A stretch of 64,000 nucleotides of DNA from Mesorhizobium erdmanii USDA 3471. GTDB taxonomy: Bacteria > Pseudomonadota > Alphaproteobacteria > Rhizobiales > Rhizobiaceae. Location: assembly GCF_000472705.1 (NCBI RefSeq), contig NZ_AXAE01000014.1:62001-126000 (forward strand), in the 5' to 3' direction. The position numbers were made by a program, and so were the translations under genes. Below the pieces are notes generated by a model. It did no database searches, had not been told where the DNA came from, and worked only from the letters and a program-made list of their open reading frames with translations. This document shows positions 1-10,164 of this stretch, in pieces. Within the stretch, counting starts at the first letter, position 1, and every line of letters starts with the position of its first letter.

Positions 1-2
1 TC

Positions 3-647
3 ATCGATGTCGCCGATGGCCCAAGCATGCTGCTTGCCGACCGCATCGAGAAGGAATTCGGTCGCCGGCCGCTATACCTCAAGACCGATCTGCGCGATAT
101 CGAGGCGTTGCGCGCCTCGGCGGCCAAAGCGGCGGAAGTGCATGGCGATGTCACGGTGCTCGTCAACAATGCCGCGTGGGACGAACGCCACGCCATCGAG
201 GACGTGACGGTGGAGTTCTGGGACAACAACCAGGCGATCAACCTGCGGCCGCATTTCTTCACCGCGCAGGCGGTGGCGCCGGGCATGAAGCGGGCCGGCG
301 GCGGCTCGATCATCAACTTCACCTCGACATCGTATCTGATCAACCACCCGGACATGCCGGCCTACACCGCCGCCAAGGCCGGCATTCTCGGCCTCAGCAA
401 GGGGCTCGCCGGCAAGCTCGGACCCGACCGCATCCGCGTCAACGCCGTCGCGCCCGGCTGGGTGATCACCGAACGGCAGCAGGAACGTTGGGTAACCGAA
501 GGGGCGCTTGCCGCCCATGTCGCCAAGCAGTGCATCAAGGAGGTCATGCGTCCTGACGATATGGTCGGCACGGTGCTGTTCCTCGCCTCGGATGCCTCGC
601 GCATGCTGACGGCGCAGATGTTGATCGTCGACGGAGGCTTCCTGTGA
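3..647 (+). CDS. SDR family oxidoreductase, 5' end cut by window (putative sugar dehydrogenase)
   Basis: The reading frame is open to the left edge, so the N-terminal Rossmann glycine motif is missing and 214 residues remain. Classical short-chain dehydrogenase signatures are visible: NNAAW after strand 4, a catalytic serine in INFTSTS, the YTAAK active-site Tyr-x-x-x-Lys, and VNAVAPGW after it. The C-terminus (MLIVDGGFL) is typical. It overlaps dgoK by 4 bp (GTGA) and heads a run of KDGal kinase, KDPGal aldolase and lactonase genes. The inferred role is NAD(P)-dependent oxidation of the sugar, for example galactose to its lactone. Family assignment is firm; the substrate is inferred only from neighbours. 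Confidence 0.85.
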   Translation: MDVADGPSMLLADRIEKEFGRRPLYLKTDLRDIEALRASAAKAAEVHGDVTVLVNNAAWDERHAIEDVTVEFWDNNQAINLRPHFFTAQAVAPGMKRAGGGSIINFTSTSYLINHPDMPAYTAAKAGILGLSKGLAGKLGPDRIRVNAVAPGWVITERQQERWVTEGALAAHVAKQCIKEVMRPDDMVGTVLFLASDASRMLTAQMLIVDGGFL

Positions 648-1594
648 GCCCGGGGTTTGCCGGCAACGCGCCGGCGGTCGCGGCGCTCGATTGGGGTACG
701 ACCCGGCTTCGGGCATGGCTGATCGACGGCGGCGGCAAGGTGCTTGCCGAGCGTCGTGGTGACGACGGCCTGATCACCGCGCGTGAAAAGGGGTTTGCGA
801 CCGTGCTGGAAGGTCATCTGGCCGCCATGGGCGCGCCCGAAACGCTGCCCGTCATCATCTGCGGCATGGCCGGTTCCCGCCAGGGCTGGATCGAGGCGCC
901 CTATGTCGGCGTTCCGGCGCCGATCGGCGCCATCCTGCGCGGCGCGGCGCGCATCGAAGGCGAGCGCCGCGACATCCGTATCGTGCCGGGCCTTGCCCAG
1001 CGCCTGGCCGATGCGCCGGACGTGATGCGCGGCGAAGAGACACAGCTTGCCGGCGCCGGTTTGCCCGCAAAGGGCCGGCATCTCGCCTGCATGCCCGGCA
1101 CGCATTCAAAATGGGTCGTGGTCGAGGATGGCGCGGTTGTCGGCTTCGGCACATGGCCGACCGGCGAATTGTTTTCGGTGCTGGCAGCGCATTCGATCCT
1201 CAAGCATTCGCTGGGCGAGCATCCGGCTCCGGTGACAGCGGACAGTCCGTTCTTCCGGCAATGGTGCGAGCGGGCGCTTGGCGAGGGCGGCGACGTCACC
1301 TCGAAGCTGTTTGCCATCCGCGCTGCCGGGCTCCTGCAGGACCTGAAGTCGCAGGATGCGGCGGCCTGCCTGTCCGGGCTTCTGATCGGCGGCGAGATCG
1401 CCTCGGCGAAGCGCCGCTATGGCGCCGGCGATGCGCCGGTCGTGCTCATCGCTTCCGGCGCTCTGGCCTCGCTCTATCGCGCCGCGCTCGACCTGGCAGG
1501 GCTTGCCTACCGCACCGTCGACGCCGATGAAGCGGTGCGCGCCGGGCTCATCGAGGCCGCGCGCGAGAACGGCATGATTGGAGCCGCCAAATGA
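644..1594 (+). CDS. dgoK: 2-dehydro-3-deoxygalactonokinase
   Basis: This 316-residue protein matches the DgoK family in length. A phosphate-binding motif lies near the N-terminus (ALDWGTTRLRAWL), and MPGTHSKWV is typical of the family. It phosphorylates 2-keto-3-deoxygalactonate with ATP in the cytoplasm. The start is GTG inside the stop of the SDR gene (GTGA overlap), and the stop overlaps the aldolase start by 4 bp (ATGA), which indicates translational coupling in one operon. The aldolase immediately downstream uses its product. Galactonate dehydratase (dgoD), the preceding step, is not in the window and may lie upstream. Confidence 0.9.
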   Translation: MSPGFAGNAPAVAALDWGTTRLRAWLIDGGGKVLAERRGDDGLITAREKGFATVLEGHLAAMGAPETLPVIICGMAGSRQGWIEAPYVGVPAPIGAILRGAARIEGERRDIRIVPGLAQRLADAPDVMRGEETQLAGAGLPAKGRHLACMPGTHSKWVVVEDGAVVGFGTWPTGELFSVLAAHSILKHSLGEHPAPVTADSPFFRQWCERALGEGGDVTSKLFAIRAAGLLQDLKSQDAAACLSGLLIGGEIASAKRRYGAGDAPVVLIASGALASLYRAALDLAGLAYRTVDADEAVRAGLIEAARENGMIGAAK

Positions 1595-2229
1595 CCCAGA
1601 CCGCAGCCTTTCCAAAGCTCAAGCGCGGCCTGGTCGCCATCCTGCGCGGGCTGAAACCCAGTGAGGCGATCGCCATGGGCCAGGCGCTGTTCGACGCCGG
1701 CATCGAGGCGATCGAAGTACCGCTCAACTCGCCACAGCCCTTCTCGTCGATCGGCAGGATTGCCCAAGTGCTGCCCAAGTCGGCGCTGGTCGGTGCCGGC
1801 ACGGTGCTGACGCCGGCCGATGTCGACGGTCTGCATCAAGCTGGCGGGCGGCTCCTGGTCAGCCCCAACATCGATGCGGAAGTGATGGCGCGCGCCATGC
1901 ATTACGGCATGGTCACCATGCCCGGCGTGTTCACGCCCACCGAAGCGTTCCAGGCGATCCGCCTGGGTGCCTCGGCCCTGAAATTCTTTCCGGCGAGCGC
2001 GCTCGGCGCGGGCGGCATTTCCGCCATCCGGGCGGTGCTGCCGGCGCAGACCCTGGTCGGCGCCGTCGGCGGCGTTTCGGAGAAGGATTTTGCCAGCTAC
2101 AAGGCGGTGGGAGTCACGGTCTTCGGCCTCGGTTCCAGCCTGTTCAAGCCCGGCATGAGCGTCGACGACGTCGCGGCACGTGCGCACGCGGCGGTCGCCG
2201 CCTGGGATGTGGTTTTCGGAGAGGCATGA
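1591..2229 (+). CDS. dgoA: 2-dehydro-3-deoxy-6-phosphogalactonate aldolase
   Basis: This 212-residue class I aldolase of the KDPG/KDPGal family cleaves 2-keto-3-deoxy-6-phosphogalactonate to pyruvate and glyceraldehyde 3-phosphate. The Schiff-base lysine is in ALKFFPAS (about residue 131), the catalytic glutamate region is EVPLNSP (about residue 41), and the phosphate-binding GGV loop is near residue 155. KDPG and KDPGal aldolases are hard to separate by sequence, but adjacency to dgoK (4-bp overlap) favours the galactonate enzyme. It also overlaps the next gene by 4 bp. Confidence 0.88.
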   Translation: MTQTAAFPKLKRGLVAILRGLKPSEAIAMGQALFDAGIEAIEVPLNSPQPFSSIGRIAQVLPKSALVGAGTVLTPADVDGLHQAGGRLLVSPNIDAEVMARAMHYGMVTMPGVFTPTEAFQAIRLGASALKFFPASALGAGGISAIRAVLPAQTLVGAVGGVSEKDFASYKAVGVTVFGLGSSLFKPGMSVDDVAARAHAAVAAWDVVFGEA

Positions 2230-3110
2230 TGAACGAAGCGATCGTTTCGGTCTTTTCCGACCATGTCTGCCAGCTTGGCGAGGGGCCGAGCTACGACCCC
2301 GCCACCGATGCGCTGTTCTGGTTCGATATCGTCAACGGGCTGTTGCTCGAGCAGGGTGTCGCCTCCGGTGTCTTGAAGATCCATGAACTCGGTCAGATGG
2401 CCAGCGCCATCGCCATCGTCGACGACAGGCGCCAGCTGATCGCCACCGAAACCGGCCTGCATGTCCGCGACGTGGCGACCGGGAGGCTGACGCTGCACAC
2501 CGCGATCGAGGCCGACAATGCGCTGACGCGCTCCAACGATTCGCGCGTCCACCCGTGCGGCGCCTTCTGGGTCGGCACCATGGCCAAGGACGAAGCGAAA
2601 GGCGCGGGATCGATTTACTGGTTCTTCAAGGGCGAATTGCGCAAGCTTTATTCCGAGATCACCGTGTCGAACTCGATCTGTTTTTCGGAAGACGGGACGA
2701 TCGCCTACTACACCGATACCTCGACCGGGCTTCTGATGCGTGTCGCCTGCGATCCGGCGACGGGCCTGCCGGTCGGCGAGTCCAAAGTGTTCGTCGACCA
2801 TCGCCATTCGAAAGGCTATGTCGACGGCTCGGTCGTCGATCGCGATGGCGTGCTGTGGAACGCTGTCTGGGGCGGCAAGGCGGTCAAGGCCTATTCGCCA
2901 GATGGCACGTTGCTGCGCGAAATATCCATGCCGGCGGGGCAATCCTCGTGTCCGGCCTTTGTCGGCGCCAAGGCCGACCGGCTGGCGGTGACTTCGGCCT
3001 GGAAAGGCAAGGACGACAAGCAGCGCAAGCTCGACCCGCAAGCCGGCATGACCTTCCTCGTCGACTTCCCCGTCAACGGCCGCTTCGAGCCGCGCGTGCT
3101 GATCGCCTGA
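2226..3110 (+). CDS. SMP-30/gluconolactonase family sugar lactonase
   Basis: This 294-residue SMP-30 beta-propeller lactonase shows family landmarks: GEGPSYDPATDALFWFD at the N-terminus (metal-ligand Glu), HPCGAFWVGTM, a substrate/metal Asn in NSICFSEDG, and VDGSVVDRDGVLWNAVWGG. It would hydrolyse the aldonolactone made by the SDR. Two consecutive ATG codons (2226 and 2229) are both possible starts behind GGAGAGG. The gene overlaps the aldolase stop by 4 bp. The order SDR, kinase, aldolase, lactonase suggests a galactose or galactonate De Ley-Doudoroff operon, although related operons act on arabinose or other sugars. Confidence 0.85.
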   Translation: MMNEAIVSVFSDHVCQLGEGPSYDPATDALFWFDIVNGLLLEQGVASGVLKIHELGQMASAIAIVDDRRQLIATETGLHVRDVATGRLTLHTAIEADNALTRSNDSRVHPCGAFWVGTMAKDEAKGAGSIYWFFKGELRKLYSEITVSNSICFSEDGTIAYYTDTSTGLLMRVACDPATGLPVGESKVFVDHRHSKGYVDGSVVDRDGVLWNAVWGGKAVKAYSPDGTLLREISMPAGQSSCPAFVGAKADRLAVTSAWKGKDDKQRKLDPQAGMTFLVDFPVNGRFEPRVLIA

Positions 3111-3238
3111 ACGGACGCGGCGGACAAAGGTCTTCGCCGGCACTGTCACGCAACCGTCCGGCGCGGTCGGTTTCACGAAAGCCGATGGCATGCACCGTGC
3201 GATGGTAGGCCATCGCGCCGCTGGATTCTTGCCGCATC

Positions 3239-4297
3239 ATGTCAACGCACAGGCCTACCCTGATCCTTGTCTACGAGCCGGAAAAGGCGTGCTTCGACCG
3301 CCTGATATCAGACGGTTACCCACCGCAACGCGCCATCGAAATCTCGTCCTACCTCGCACAGTCGACGGATATCGCCCGCGACTTCGCGGCACTTGCCACC
3401 GCCTGCGAGGCGCGCGGCATAGCCTTCGCTCCGGTGGCGCTCGACGATGCCGCCGCGGTGCTGGAAAAGGCGGATACGGAAAGCACGCTGGTCTGGACGC
3501 TGTCCGACGGTGTCGCCTATTTCCGTGGTGGCGCCGCGCCGGCGCTGGCAAGGCTCGAGGGATTGCGGACGATCGGCGCCGACGATGCGCTGTTCGCGCT
3601 CTGCCAGGACAAGTTCCGCTCCGGCGCCGTGCTCGGCGCGCTAGGCCTGCCGGCGCCACAGGCAGGCCTTGCCCGCGACGGCAAATGGCTGGTCGAGCCG
3701 CCTGTTTCCGCCGCCGGCTGGTTCGTCAAGCCCAACCGGCTCGGCGCCAAGATCGGCATCTGGCCGGATTCGCGCAGCCATGACCTCGGCCACGCACTGG
3801 AGCTTAGCCGGCGCGTCTTCGCCGCCTACCGCGACGATGTCGTCGTGCAGCCCTATGTCGCCGGCCGTAATGTGCGCGCCAGCTTCCTCGGCCTAGCACC
3901 GCAAACCGGCACCGAAGCGCTCGGTATCGCTTTTGTCGATTCAGGCGGCGATTTCCAGACCATGGCGGACAGTATGGCGCTTTACGGCGAGACCGGTGAG
4001 GCGGCCAAGGCGGCAGGACTTTATGCCGAACCGGAGCTCGTTGCCGTCGCCGACCTGCAGCCGGGGGCCGATGCCAGGATCAGGGCGATCGCCGAACGGC
4101 TGATCAATGGGCTCGGCCTGCGCGACGTGTTTTCCATCGACCTGCGCGTTGAAGCCGACGACACGGTGCATCTCATCGAGTTCGAAGTCTGCCCCGGCCT
4201 GCCCTGCTTCGATTTCCGCGCCTACTGCCGCCAGCAATGGGGCCTGGAGCTTGCCGACGCCATGGCCGAAGCCGCCCGGAACCGGCTCTTCTCCTGA
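3239..4297 (+). CDS. ATP-grasp domain protein (D-Ala-D-Ala ligase-like)
   Basis: This is a 352-residue protein with a D-alanine-D-alanine-ligase-type ATP-grasp fold. Visible features are an N-terminal Rossmann-like region, GWFVKPNRLGAKIGI in the ATP-lysine/glycine-rich region (about residue 160), VVQPYVAGRNVRASFLG, and a metal-binding end HLIEFEVCPGLPCFDFR. It should catalyse ATP-dependent carboxylate-amine ligation; the substrates are unknown. It stands alone, 128 bp after the lactonase gene and converging on the DUF1330/pyrF genes. No strong ribosome site precedes the ATG, so the start is less certain than the family call. Confidence 0.75.
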   Translation: MSTHRPTLILVYEPEKACFDRLISDGYPPQRAIEISSYLAQSTDIARDFAALATACEARGIAFAPVALDDAAAVLEKADTESTLVWTLSDGVAYFRGGAAPALARLEGLRTIGADDALFALCQDKFRSGAVLGALGLPAPQAGLARDGKWLVEPPVSAAGWFVKPNRLGAKIGIWPDSRSHDLGHALELSRRVFAAYRDDVVVQPYVAGRNVRASFLGLAPQTGTEALGIAFVDSGGDFQTMADSMALYGETGEAAKAAGLYAEPELVAVADLQPGADARIRAIAERLINGLGLRDVFSIDLRVEADDTVHLIEFEVCPGLPCFDFRAYCRQQWGLELADAMAEAARNRLFS

Positions 4298-4397
4298 AGC
4301 ACGTCGCCCAGAAGTGTACAGCGATCCTGGGACAACGGCATGCATCAAACAAAGGCTTAAAAAGCGTCGCCTGAGTCCGTTTCAGTGTGATGCGCTT
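4298..4397. repeat. Dispersed intergenic two-hairpin repeat, copy A (degenerate)
   Basis: This roughly 100-bp element lies between the convergent ATP-grasp and DUF1330 genes. It aligns along its length with copy B at 56165-56267, sharing GTCGCCCAGAAGTG, TGGGA.AACG.CATGCA, CAAA, CTTAAA/CCTAAAG and TCCGTTTC. The first half can fold by pairing CGTCGCCCAG with CTGGGACAACG; the second half, AAGCGTC with GATGCGCTT, is eroded. I recognise it as a short palindromic element dispersed in Mesorhizobium-type genomes; that is from memory and not checked. Confidence 0.75.
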
Positions 4398-4684
4398 CAG
4401 ATCCCCTCGACCAGCACGATCTCACCGTCGGCGACCTTCTGGCGGATGGCGACGGCGCGCTGATATTCCGGCGAGTGGTAGCAATCATGCGCCGCGGCCA
4501 GCGACGGAAACTCGATGATGACGTTGCGGGCGCGGCCGGGTCCTTCCGCCTTTTCGTGCTCGCCGCCCCGCGCCAGGAATTTCGCGCCGAACCGCTCGAA
4601 GGCGGGTTTGGCGGTGGCGACATACTCCTTATAGCCTTCCGCGTCACGCACATCGACGCGGGCGACCCAGTATCCCTTTGGCAT
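4397..4684 (-). CDS. DUF1330 domain-containing protein
   Basis: This small 95-residue protein has the typical DUF1330 pattern: GYWVARVDVRD at the start, a central FGAKFLARGG, and FPSLAAAHDCYHSPEYQ before the C-terminal helix. It is a predicted dimeric alpha/beta-barrel (ferredoxin-like) protein of unknown biochemical role. The ATG has a good ribosome site (GGAGAA, 7 nt upstream). It starts 29 bp after the pyrF stop on the same strand, so the two are probably cotranscribed. No catalytic function can be assigned from sequence. Confidence 0.85.
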   Translation of the reverse strand: MPKGYWVARVDVRDAEGYKEYVATAKPAFERFGAKFLARGGEHEKAEGPGRARNVIIEFPSLAAAHDCYHSPEYQRAVAIRQKVADGEIVLVEGI

Positions 4685-4713
4685 TGTTCTTCTCCGAAGC
4701 CGTTCGTTGGAAA

Positions 4714-5397
4714 CTATGCAGAGCGCATTTCGTCGAGGATCGCTTGCGCCGCCGCCCGGCGGTCGCTCGCCGCGACGACCGGGCGGCCAACCACGAGATG
4801 GCTGGCGCCGTTGCGGATCGCTTGCGCCGGTGTCACCACGCGCTTCTGGTCGCCATGGTCGCTGCCCGCCGGCCGGATGCCGGGCGTCACCACCGCGATG
4901 TCGGGGCCGACGATGCGGCGTACCGCTTCGGCTTCCGCGGCCGAGCAGACGATGCCGCCCATGCCGGCATGCAGCGCCTGTTCCGAGCGCCTCAGCACCA
5001 GGGTGTGCGGATCGTATTCATAACCGACATCGATCATGTCCTGCTCATCCATCGAAGTCAGCACGCTGACGGCGAGCAGGCAAAGCTCACTGCCCCTGGC
5101 CGCCTCCACCGCCGCCCGCATCGCCTTGGGATAGGCGTGGATGGTCAGCATGGTCATGCCCATCTTGACGATGTTCTCGACGCCCTTTGCCACCGTATGG
5201 TCGATGTCGAGCAGCTTCATGTCGAGGAAGACCTTTGTCCCGCCGCTGGCCAGTTCCCTGGCGAAGTCGAGCCCGCCGGCAAAGGCCAGCTGATAGCCGA
5301 TCTTGTAGAAGGAGACGACGCCGTCGAGTTCGCGCACGGCCCGCTCGGCCTCTTTCACGGTCGGCACGTCGAGGCCGACGATCAGTCTCTCCTGCAT
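4714..5397 (-). CDS. pyrF: orotidine 5'-phosphate decarboxylase
   Basis: This 227-residue enzyme performs the last step of UMP synthesis, decarboxylating OMP. The hallmark DxKxxD motif is present as FLDMKLLDI (about residue 60), with [11 protein letters not shown] at the N-terminus and a phosphate-binding GIRP segment near residue 180. The start is ambiguous: ATGs at 5427, 5412 and 5397 each open a near-identical 15-bp unit (ATGCAGGCTCAATCC, ATGCAGGCCAAATCC, ATGCAGGAG...). I chose 5397 because [12 protein letters not shown] matches the usual N-terminus and the CAGG of the preceding unit is well spaced as a ribosome site. It lies downstream of the FMN reductase gene on the same strand. Confidence 0.93.
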   Translation of the reverse strand: MQERLIVGLDVPTVKEAERAVRELDGVVSFYKIGYQLAFAGGLDFARELASGGTKVFLDMKLLDIDHTVAKGVENIVKMGMTMLTIHAYPKAMRAAVEAARGSELCLLAVSVLTSMDEQDMIDVGYEYDPHTLVLRRSEQALHAGMGGIVCSAAEAEAVRRIVGPDIAVVTPGIRPAGSDHGDQKRVVTPAQAIRNGASHLVVGRPVVAASDRRAAAQAILDEMRSA

Positions 5398-5427
5398 GGA
5401 TTTGGCCTGCATGGATTGAGCCTGCAT
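5395..5427 (-). repeat. Tandem 15-bp repeat carrying three candidate pyrF start codons
   Basis: Read on the minus strand, two 15-bp units (ATGCAGG-C-YMAATCC) precede the third ATGCAGG, giving three in-frame ATG codons spaced exactly 15 bp apart. Extra initiation would add the residues [10 protein letters not shown]. Each internal CAGG sits 8-9 nt before the next ATG and can act as a weak Shine-Dalgarno for it. Confidence 0.7.
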
Positions 5428-5438
5428 GGTTGCTGCAA

Positions 5439-6035
5439 TCACGCTTCGATCCGGGTCGACAGCATGCGGGAGGTTTCGATCAGCGTGCGGCATAGGTGCT
5501 CCATCGATTTGTACAGTCGTTCGTCGTGGAAATTGCCGCCCTCGTCGAAAGCGTCGCCGCCATCGGGCACGCAGCATTCCGGCGTCACCACCTCCATCTG
5601 GCAGCGCACCAGCACGGCGCGCAGATGGTTGATGCAGCGTATGCCGGCGAAGTGGCCATTGGAGGACGAGCACAGACCGGCGACCTTGCCGGCAAGCGGC
5701 CTGACCGGCCGGCCGCCATCCCGGCGCACGCGGCTCACCCAGTCGATCGTGTTCTTGAGCAGCGGCGGGATCGAGCCGTTATATTCCGGCGTGGCGATCA
5801 GCAGTCCGTCATGGGCTGATATCAGGCGTCCGAGCTTGGCGGCGTTTTCGGGAACGCCTCTTTCCGTCTCGAGATCCTCGTCGAGGATCGGCAAGGGGTA
5901 GTCGGCGAGCGAAATGCGGGTCACCTCTGCGCCCTGCACCGCAAGTTCCTTCTGCGCCACGTCGGCGGTCCGGCCGCTGTAGGCGCCGCTGCGCACCGAG
6001 CCGGCGAAGACGAGGATTTTCGGGATCACTGCCAT
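5439..6035 (-). CDS. NADPH-dependent FMN reductase family flavoprotein
   Basis: This 198-residue flavodoxin-like reductase (NADPH_FMN_red family) carries the flavin-phosphate loop [13 protein letters not shown] at residues about 11-23 and the characteristic [19 protein letters not shown] at about residues 80-98. It is predicted to reduce FMN or quinones with NAD(P)H in the cytoplasm. The ATG at 6035 gives [15 protein letters not shown], the usual N-terminus. The stop is 11 bp from the first possible pyrF start, so both may share a transcript. Upstream of it lies an inverted-repeat spacer (6050-6150). Confidence 0.85.
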   Translation of the reverse strand: MAVIPKILVFAGSVRSGAYSGRTADVAQKELAVQGAEVTRISLADYPLPILDEDLETERGVPENAAKLGRLISAHDGLLIATPEYNGSIPPLLKNTIDWVSRVRRDGGRPVRPLAGKVAGLCSSSNGHFAGIRCINHLRAVLVRCQMEVVTPECCVPDGGDAFDEGGNFHDERLYKSMEHLCRTLIETSRMLSTRIEA

Positions 6036-6049
6036 GGTTCGCTTCGCGA

Positions 6050-6150
6050 GGGCAGTAGGGGAGTAAGGCAGTATGGGAGTAGGGAAAGGCGGTTCAGTCT
6101 CCGGACCATCCCTACTGCCTACTCCCCTACTGCCGTACTCCCTTATCTTC
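6050..6150. repeat. Intergenic inverted repeat of GCAGTAGGGGAGTA-type units
   Basis: The spacer between the FMN reductase and pmtA holds G-rich units (GGCAGTAGGGGAGTAAGGCA, then GTATGGGAGTAGGGA) on the left. On the right is the near reverse complement (CCTACTGCC, TACTCCCCTACTGCC, GTACTCCCTTA). The arms can pair over about 23 bp with one bulge around a central GGCGGTTCAGTCTCCGGACC. The short repeating unit suggests an expanded dispersed element rather than a single terminator. Confidence 0.65.
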
Positions 6151-6744
6151 CCTTCGATAGATCCAAAGCTGTGTCGGCGGGATGTTGCGGAAGATGAAGT
6201 CGAAATGCTTGACGGTGTAATCGCCGCGGCCAGCCGGGATCGGCGACATCGGGCCATAGGTCAGTTGCACGATCGGCCGTCCGGCCGGGATGCGGTCGAG
6301 CAGGCTCTCTATATAGGCGATGCGTTGGGCGACCGGGAAATTGAGCAGCGGCACGCCGGAGACGACGCTGTCGAAGATCATCCCGCTCTTCTCGCCAAGC
6401 GTGGCGTTGAGGTTGAAGGCATCGCCTTCGATGACGTTGACGCCGGGATAGAGCTGGCGCAAATGCCGCACAAAATCCGTACTGTACTCGACCGCATAGA
6501 GATTTTCGGGCCGCACGCCCTGGGCGAGGATGGCGCGGGTGATGACACCGGTGCCCGGACCGACCTCCAGCACCGGCAGGCCGGACGTGGGATTGACGAT
6601 CGAGGCCATCTTGCGTGCTGTGATCGCGGAAGTCGGAACGATCGAACCGACCGTCTTCGGTTTGTCGATCCAGCCCTTGAAGAATTTGAGTTCGTCGTCG
6701 AACTTCTCGGCAAGCGCCTTCCGCAGTCCGTGACCACGTGTCAT
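6127..6744 (-). CDS. pmtA: phosphatidylethanolamine N-methyltransferase-like SAM methyltransferase
   Basis: This 205-residue class I methyltransferase resembles the rhizobial PmtA type. KFFKGWIDKPKTVGSIVPTS near the N-terminus is typical of this subfamily, followed by the SAM-binding LEVGPGTGVITRAIL (about residues 55-70) and the acidic Y-x-VEYS loop. PmtA converts phosphatidylethanolamine to phosphatidylcholine at the membrane. The ATG at 6744 is preceded by a strong GAGGAG 8 nt upstream, so I prefer it to a start 19 codons earlier. The gene is 149 bp downstream of dnaJ. Close relatives include rRNA adenine methylases, but the N-terminal signature supports PmtA. Confidence 0.8.
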   Translation of the reverse strand: MTRGHGLRKALAEKFDDELKFFKGWIDKPKTVGSIVPTSAITARKMASIVNPTSGLPVLEVGPGTGVITRAILAQGVRPENLYAVEYSTDFVRHLRQLYPGVNVIEGDAFNLNATLGEKSGMIFDSVVSGVPLLNFPVAQRIAYIESLLDRIPAGRPIVQLTYGPMSPIPAGRGDYTVKHFDFIFRNIPPTQLWIYRREDKGVRQ

Positions 6745-6893
6745 GCAAGCTCTCCTCAAGGCTCCCCGCAAGCTACTTAACACCTGGTTGACGCAAGGCA
6801 AGGCGCGGCGGGACGCATGTCGTGGATAAGATGATTTTCGTCGCGTCCCGAGACACGGCGCGTTTAATCGATTCCCACCCTATTTTTATTCCA

Positions 6894-8024
6894 TCAGCGC
6901 TCGCCGAAGGATTCGAAGAAATCCTTCATACGGGCGAAAAACCCGCTCGATTGGGGCGAATTGTCTTGCGAGGAGAGCTGTTCGAACTCCTCGAGCAACT
7001 CGCGCTGGCGGCGGGTCAGGTTCTGCGGCGTCTCGACCGCGGTCTGGATGTAGAGGTCGCCGACATTGGGCTGGCGCAGCACCGGCATGCCCTTGCCCTT
7101 GAGACGGAACTGGCGTCCGTTCTGCGTGCCTTCGGTTACCTTCACCTTGGTCTGCGTGCCGTCCAGCGTCGTCACCTCGAAGGAGCCGCCAAGGGCCGCC
7201 GTCGTCATCGAGATGGGCACCTTGCAATAGAGATCGGCGCCATCGCGCTGGAAGAATTCGTGTGGCTTCACCGCCAGGAAGATATAGAGATCGCCCGAAG
7301 GCCCGCCGCGCAGGCCGGCCTCGCCCTCATTGGCAAGCCGGATGCGGGTGCCATCCTCTATGCCGGCCGGAATGTTGACCGACAGCGAGCGTTCCTCGGT
7401 GACGCGGCCCTGGCCGGCGCATTTCGGGCACGGGTCCTTGATGGTCTGGCCGCGGCCCTGGCACTGCGGGCAGGTGCGCTCGATCGAGAAGAAGCCTTGC
7501 GTCGCACGCACCTTGCCATGGCCGTGACACATCGAGCAGGTCACCGGCTGGGTGCCGGGCTTTGCGCCGGACCCTGAGCATTCCGTACACGAGATCGACG
7601 CCGGCACGCGGATCTGCGCGGTCTTTCCGGCGAACGCCTCTTCCAGCGTGATTTCCATGTTGTAGCGCAGATCGGCGCCGCGTTCGCGGCCGCCGGACGA
7701 CCGGCGCTGCCGCCCGCCCATCATGTCGCCGAAAATATCCTCGAATATGTCGGCGAAGCCGCCGGCGCCAAAGCCCTGCGCGCCGCCATTCATGCCACCC
7801 TGTTCGAAGGCGGCGTGGCCGAAACGGTCATAGGCCGCGCGCTTCTGCGGGTCCTTCAGCGTCTCGTAGGCCTCGTTGATTTCCTTGAACTTGTGCTCGC
7901 AGGAATGATCGCCGGGGTTGCGGTCGGGATGGAACTGCATGGCGAGCTTGCGGAAAGCGCTCTTGAGCTCCTTTTCGTCGGCGCCTTTCTGGACGCCCAG
8001 CGTTTCGTAGAAATCAGCTTTCAT
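6894..8024 (-). CDS. dnaJ: molecular chaperone DnaJ
   Basis: This 376-residue Hsp40 co-chaperone stimulates the DnaK ATPase and delivers unfolded clients. Domain order is complete: a J domain (residues 1-70) with HPD in FHPDRNPGD; a Gly/Phe-rich linker ([15 protein letters not shown]); four zinc-binding repeats at about residues 145-210 ([32 protein letters not shown]); and the C-terminal substrate domains. It lies 223 bp downstream of dnaK on the same strand, separated from it by an intrinsic terminator, so it probably also has its own promoter. The ribosome site (GCGGGA) is modest. Confidence 0.98.
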   Translation of the reverse strand: MKADFYETLGVQKGADEKELKSAFRKLAMQFHPDRNPGDHSCEHKFKEINEAYETLKDPQKRAAYDRFGHAAFEQGGMNGGAQGFGAGGFADIFEDIFGDMMGGRQRRSSGGRERGADLRYNMEITLEEAFAGKTAQIRVPASISCTECSGSGAKPGTQPVTCSMCHGHGKVRATQGFFSIERTCPQCQGRGQTIKDPCPKCAGQGRVTEERSLSVNIPAGIEDGTRIRLANEGEAGLRGGPSGDLYIFLAVKPHEFFQRDGADLYCKVPISMTTAALGGSFEVTTLDGTQTKVKVTEGTQNGRQFRLKGKGMPVLRQPNVGDLYIQTAVETPQNLTRRQRELLEEFEQLSSQDNSPQSSGFFARMKDFFESFGER

Positions 8025-8193
8025 TTTTTCCCGCTGTCCGGATGCTCAACGTCTTGATGCATTGTTGCGTCGTTTGCCGGCACGTCGTCTCGATTTAGGA
8101 TCGGTGCCGCCCGGATGCCAGTGCTGGCGTGTGTCTGTCCGGGCTTTTCTGTCACTTTTTCGGCAAGGCTCCGCACTTTTTCAGCGAAGGTTG

Positions 8194-8220
8194 CAAAAAA
8201 GCCCGGCTTTACACCGGGCT
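8194..8220 (-). terminator. Intrinsic terminator after dnaK
   Basis: On the minus strand, AGCCCGG pairs with CCGGGCT around a 7-nt loop (TGTAAAG) and is followed directly by a run of U residues (six A on the plus strand, 8195-8200). It lies 28 bp past the dnaK stop and before dnaJ. Confidence 0.85.
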
Positions 8221-8247
8221 TTCCGCCTTGTCTTGCCGTCAACCGGC

Positions 8248-10164
<1,917 letters not shown>

